From the NCBI GenBank assembly GCA_022702545.1, contig JAHRBC010000003.1:5828001-5892000 (forward strand): a DNA stretch of 64,000 nucleotides. The letters are read 5' to 3'. The notes under the pieces are model-generated. The model worked only from the letters and a program-made list of their open reading frames with translations. It was not told the origin of the DNA and did not search any database. The stretch's first letter is position 1; each line of letters starts with the position of its first letter. This DNA comes from Phycomyces nitens. Taxonomy: Eukaryota > Mucoromycota > Mucoromycetes > Mucorales > Phycomycetaceae. Positions 58,649-64,000 of this stretch are shown here, in pieces. The translations under genes and the position numbers were made by a program.

Positions 58649-61130
58649 TTATGCACTTTCGATCTGAGGCATCGAATGAGGCAGCGAAGGTCTGTGAGGC
58701 GATGGGGGTGACGAGGACATCTTGTGTTTGGAGATATGTCCAGATTCGGAATGAGTCTCTTCAACAGGAGTCTGTGACTTTCTATGTGGTATTCTGGGAG
58801 ACTCTGATGTGGGTAGACTGGTATTTGGTGTTAGGGAAGGGGGCAAGACGCGATTGCTTGTCAGACTGTAGTTGACTCCTCCGTACAGTCCACTCGAAAG
58901 GGTAGAGTCGGTTCTTCTCCGGTTACGACCGGGTTTGTTGAATCTTGCAGGCTCAAATGTTTGCCAAACATATTGCGAACACTTTGATGCGTTTGGCAAA
59001 TCTTGAATCATCTTTGCAATCGTATTCTTTCTCAAGCCAAAAAAGTCTGGACCAACAGGGTTGTGGCCATATTCTTGATTACGGATCGCGAAAGCGCGTC
59101 TAGAAATACAAAACAATAAACATTGATACCTTTTTAAAGTTATCTTGAAATGTACCTCACAATAATTGTCCAAACTGTCGTGGGTGTAGGGCCTGAGTAG
59201 GTCATTGGACAATCGTCGGCAGTGACCTCAAACTATGATGATTGTAAACAAACCAGGAAACGCCCTTTCTTTTATTCGTCTCTAGATTTACCTTTGGTTC
59301 TCTTCCATTGTCAAGAATACAGCATGTGTATTGTGTATCGCTCTTGGGATCAACCATGCTACGATACCACCTGTACTTTATCAGTACCGTAAATATCAAG
59401 GAACAAGACTTACTTGCGCACAGTGTAGTTGACAGGATAAATGTAGCGCTGGTTGTGATAGGCTGGTCGGTCCCACACAACTTTGCCCAGGTCAACGACC
59501 GTCCAGGAATCAATCTCGACTGGCAAGATATACTCCCCACCGTCGTCGCGGTCGACCTCATAATAGGTGCGAATCGTAGTACTTATCTGCTGGTTCTGGC
59601 CAGTGTTTCTCTCGACTGGCATTATGAGCGGGTTCTTCTTTCTCTTCTTGTTGCTAGGCGCGTAAATGACAGGAATGATATTAGTCTCGCCGTCGTTCAT
59701 GGAACCTGAAGATCTCGAGGTGTTGGGGCCATCAATTTCGGCTTCTTTGTGGTCTGCAGGGTGAAAGGCAGAAGAGTAGCCAATGCTTCTGAGATCCTGA
59801 TCCGAAGAACGCCGAGGGTTTGGACGGTAAGATTGAGGGTTCTCGGCTGAGGTTATGGGGAGTGGCAAATGGATCGACTTGTGCTCATGATAGGGACGTC
59901 TGGCTTGGTAGAACTCTGGCTGGTGGGCATCCTCAGCCTTCCTGCGAATTGGCTCGTTGTCATCATCTCGCGGAGTATCGTCAGGCGTGCTGAGATAAGG
60001 TTTAAAGCTCTGAGGCTCTGTGCCGAGGGACGGGGGCGGGGATAGTCTGGTTCGGTTGTAGTGGTCGAGATGGAGGGTCGGAGCGCGGGAGGCGCTGCTG
60101 GAATGAGGAAAGACAGGCTCTGGTCGGCAAAGATGTGATGGTGTAGATGATGGTGTGGACTGGGATGGTCTTGATGTGATGTTTGAGAGAGAGGGCAGAG
60201 GAGGCGAAGGCGAAAGAGAAGCGACAGGAGATTGCTGCTTCTGCTTTAGGTACCGATCAAACTCTGTGTCAGTGGCCCTTTCGAATTGGTGCTGAATAGG
60301 CCGTAACTGATACGCACTGGGCTGATCAGAGGTAGTATTAGGATTAGAGAGGGGTTTTGGTGCCTTCCATGGTGCTGTAGAGGATTCTATACTACAGCAA
60401 CACGGTTGAGATGGTGAGTAGGCTGGATTTCCAAAAGAATCAAAATTCTGGGATTTAAGAGCACTGTAAAAGTCTTGCTTGGACCACTTGAGAGTCTAAG
60501 GGTAATTTTAGCAGTCTGGAGGTCAAGGAAGCACTGCTGGTTGGACTTACTGGTTGCAATTCAATGTGAGTGGCTACAGATGGGCGGTCTGTTTCAACTA
60601 GTTTTCCTTGGATAGATTCTTGAGAGGATTCTTTGGGCTCCATAATCCAGGACATCAAGCCATGGCCTTCCCAGACAAAAGTACTCGGTTGGTCCATTGG
60701 ACCAGATTCTTCGTAATTGACGGTGTAGATGGACAGGTCATGATTTCTACATATCATGTCGGGGCTTGACAGATACAAAGAGTACGATGAAATATGAGTA
60801 TCACGTGTACATCTCATACATACAATTATGTATTATGTATATTATTATTGTGCAAACGTAAATGCAAATTATTCTTATTATTATTACTATTAATATTACT
60901 ATTATATATTTCTAACCTTGATGAGCAAATTGCCCAAATACATTGCTTGAGGGAAACTGGAACAACTGGGCCTTTTGTGGTGTCTATGGTGGTTTGAAAG
61001 GTGGCCAGGCGAGTGGTGGAAGATCCTCGTACGGAATAGTATACTTTGACTAGATGAAATTTACGTCTTTAAACAATAGATTGATTTTTTTATTAATATT
61101 ATCAATGTTACCTTTGAGGTTCTTGGACAT
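58649..61130 (-). CDS. FYRN/FYRC-domain nuclear protein (TBRG1-like)
   Basis: Seven exons (61130-61112, 61049-60917, 60746-60551, 60495-59414, 59370-59292, 59232-59156, 59099-58649) give 678 residues. The N-terminal 115 residues form a folded-looking region (VKVYYSVRGSSTTRLATFQT, NHDLSIYTVNYEES, WEGHGLMSWIME) I cannot name. A 250-residue Pro/Ser-rich linker follows. The FYRN domain reads GEYILPVEIDSWTVVDLGKV and on to RYIYPVNYTVRKWY; FYRC reads PKFEVTADDCPMTYSG, then TVWTIIVRRA and GPDFFGLRKNTI. FYR domains occur in chromatin proteins (TBRG1, trithorax-type). No SET or PHD domain is present. A basic patch (SNKKRKKNP) before FYRN could be a nuclear signal. The tail is Ser/Pro-rich. Confidence 0.85.
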
Positions 61131-64000
61131 TTTGTTAGGTATTAATGTATATTTAAGTGTGTGTGTGTGTGTATAAAGGGGGGGAGGGAAAAAGTATACA
61201 AGTGTAATTTGATATTTATATAATGATAATTATAATTATGAATTACTCTTTTGCTTTTATACAAATATATTATGGTTATTATTGATGTGATTATCAAAGA
61301 AAGTAAAAGAGAGGGAGAGGAGAGAAAGAGAAAGAGAAAGGGGAACTAACTTGATACAAATTATCTTAATATATATATGTGTATTTACAAACATGATAAA
61401 AACTTGTTAAGCTTGGTCTTTTTCATATTTTTTGTACATTTGGATATAGGCACAAAGTAGGTCAATGTGTTTCAATACTAAACTACCCATTGGTCTGTAT
61501 TTGGTTACTTTATGATATTTTATTTCCCAGTCAGCCCTCATTTTATTTCCCCTTTATTTGCTTTCTGGTCATTTTCTACCCCGAAGGTATCATCATCAAT
61601 GATCCGAGTATTTCGGGAAAGGTAAATAAGCTCTCTTTTGGCCCATAAAAGGCTTAAACTCTGACTATCAAAAATGTCTTACAAACATATAAAGAATCAT
61701 CTGTCTCTAGAACACACTGTGTCTTCTCGAACAAACAATGCCTTTCATTCCATTACACCGATCTGTACCAACCAATTAATAAATTGAAACAAGTAATGAA
61801 ATTGAAACAGTGATGATACTTTTTTTTTCACCCTTGATATCTCTCATCACCACATCTACATGGTAATGACATTGGATCTACTTTCTAAATAAGGAAATTA
61901 TATGTCTCCATAGTACAGCATTGCATGATACATTTCCTTTTTGTTGCTGTTCTTATTGTCACACACTTGGCCAATGAAGACTACAGGGGATAGAATAAAG
62001 ATTGGAAAATATACATATACACATACACACATATATCACATGTAAAATAATAGGAAAGGCAGCCCTATTAAGCAATATTTGCAAATATTTGCAAGGAATC
62101 CTATTCGATATGGATAGATTTTGTTTGCAATAAATATTTGGTCCCAAGGATCACATACTGTACCAACTATACTTTGTATCTTTACGAGAGAAATATCCAA
62201 ATAACTGGTCCATATTTCATATTCTTTTTTGTTTTATTTAAAAATAAATAAATTTGGTTTCCTTTTTGGCAATTGGAAACAAGTACGAGATTATCGTAGT
62301 ATAATGGAATGCTATTGTATGGGGTTTTTTTCTTTCTTTCTTTTCAAAATGAACAGATTATTGGCATTGTCTAGACATACCGTGTAACGTATGATCTTAT
62401 AGAAAAGGGGTATATAATAGCCATGGCTTGCTGGTATGTTTGTCAAGTAGGACGATATGTATACCATCTTACAACAAAAATATATCATTTATATGCAAGA
62501 CAGTCACAAATGGCAATGGCTGTAAGAAAGTAATCAGATTTTGACTGATTATGGAATCAATGGTGTCTAATTAAGGTTGAGCTGAGACAAATTATCGGGC
62601 TAAATAGTCCGTGCGAATAAAGTGAAGTTTCTATTTTATCTATTATATATATTTCCTGTAATCTCGTTGAGAAACCATTTTTTGATATATTTTCTAAAAA
62701 GTATCGTGTGTTACACTAATGGTATATTTAGTGCCTCATAGTTTCCATGGTTACTGTTCTAGGAGGAAGAATCAAAGGCTATCAACCAAACATATAGCAC
62801 CACAAAACCTTGAGTCTAATTCAGATGATACAATGAGATATTTGAATACCCTACTGTAACATAAATATCTTGCTTGTTACAAATATTATTTACCAAGTCA
62901 TTTATTGAATAAAAATTCAATGGGTTTCTTGGTTAATTTAGGGTTACAGGTGGTCAAGATAAGGCCAATTACAAAGATATTTAACCAGTTCTCGGTAAAA
63001 TTTAAATCCACGTTTATCATACTGTCATGGCCAGGCATATGGCCAATGTGGTGCAGATACAAGACCAAGCTTTGCTATTAATGTCTATATTCAGGTAAAA
63101 TACGCTACATTTTTATTATTATTTTTTAAAACCATTAAATTAAATCGTACAAGCCAAGGCATCTGGAATAAGGTGATAATGACATTAAACAGTTGATAAA
63201 GATATTTTGGATCGCTAATAACTGCAAGAATTCAATTATATGCCCATTCTATTTGAAATATGTATAGTGTCTATTGATTGGGCCTTAATCATTCGAGATA
63301 TCATTACCTCGGTTTCCATAGGAACTTTTTTTTTTCTAAATTTAATCTTCCCGGTCTAATTCTTATTCCATCCATGGTATACCTTTGAAAGAGATTCGCA
63401 GTATACGTATGTATTATACAAGAGTATTATGGACTTTATTCGGCCTTTGGTAAAAAAACTCCATTTGGAAAGCTATTCTATTCCACGCCTTGCTAATCTT
63501 CCTTCTTCTTCTGAGTGTGTGGGTAAAAAAAAACCAATATTTATACATTTATGTGTATATATCAAAGAGATTGGAATTCTATATACTTACATCTCTTGTC
63601 TAGAACAAGGAGACCTTTATGTTTATATTATGAATTGGGATTAACCCTAAAATCCTGATCAGAATGTCACCAAAAAAAGATTACCGACAACCCCTATCAA
63701 ATCCAAGAATGATGATATTTACGAATTTTTGATTTTTTTTTTTGATTTTACAAAGACGTTGTTTAAATATGTATATAATCTTGTTCATTTAAGAGTAAAT
63801 TGGTCGATAAATAGATCTACCCAACTCTATAGCCTAGACAAAACTAAACAAAGATCGAACAAGATCAATTAAGAATAGTTTAAATGCATTCATGACGACA
63901 TTGCAAGGGTGTGTCAATTAGTTAAAAAGCAATCGATAAAGAGGTCGAAAGGGGAGTAAGAGACTCCTGCATTTCAGCTCACAGTTTTTTTTTTCTTCCA
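61131..64000. other. AT-rich region to window end, no gene seen
   Basis: Contains a (GT)n microsatellite at about 61156-61172 and purine-rich GA runs near 61310-61340, upstream of the FYR gene. The remaining about 2.5 kb has only short chance frames. A gene may begin beyond 64000. Confidence 0.5.

Noticed and set aside
61156..61172. Possible telomeric or CRISPR-like repeat
   Set aside because: It is a plain GT microsatellite; no spacer-repeat array or telomere unit exists in the window.

Overview
The window looks like nuclear DNA of an early-diverging filamentous fungus, most likely Mucoromycota (Mucorales). Genes are compact with many short GT-AG introns (about 43-105 bp) and lie in very AT-rich spacers. 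The proteins are fungal: PNS1-type transporter, SKT5/CHS4-like Sel1 protein, Rsc9-like ARID protein, forkhead factor. Mobile DNA includes a non-LTR retrotransposon, a Tc1/mariner element and a decayed TnpB/Fanzor-type gene. The assignment is inference; no rRNA or mitochondrial marker is present.

Layout. 1-2.7 kb: AT-rich spacer. 2.7-12.6 kb: dense block with transaldolase (+), PNS1 choline-transporter-like protein (-), an unrecognised tail-anchored coiled-coil protein (+), a FYVE-finger protein (+) and D-lactate dehydrogenase (+). 13.7-20.2 kb: mobile island. A tRNA-Leu(CAA) is abutted by a 4.7-kb LINE whose 16-bp target duplication is the 5' end of the tRNA, followed by a decayed 1.34-kb Tc1/mariner element with terminal inverted repeats and TA flanks. 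21.2-29.8 kb: zinc alcohol dehydrogenase (+), peroxisomal-type carrier (-), forkhead factor (-) and Rsc9/ARID2-like subunit (+). 31.3-36.3 kb: full-length ABCC/MRP transporter (-). 36.3-40.9 kb: gene-poor AT-rich DNA. 40.9-43.4 kb: 13-exon B-box + DUF2009 gene (-). 45.2-46.3 kb: HAD-IIA phosphatase (+). 47.9-49.0 kb: Fanzor/TnpB-like pseudogene. 49.5-52.3 kb: unrecognised repeat-containing gene (+). 53.8-55.6 kb: SKT5-like Sel1-repeat protein (-). 56.2-57.7 kb: acidic single-pass membrane protein (-). 58.6-61.1 kb: FYRN/FYRC protein (-). 61.1-64 kb: no gene seen.

No operon or biosynthetic cluster is visible. The genes are a mixture of housekeeping metabolism (pentose phosphate, lactate and alcohol oxidation, phosphatase), transport (CTL, ABCC, carrier), chromatin and transcription (forkhead, ARID, FYR) and cell-wall regulation. 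Exon models were assembled by hand from splice signals and reading phase. Every multi-exon model closes to a whole number of codons, but none has transcript support. The least ordinary items are the LINE placed exactly at a tRNA 5' end and the Fanzor-like remnant; smaller points are two GC-AG introns, a 25-nt microexon, an ATG-only coding exon and an altered FYVE zinc site.
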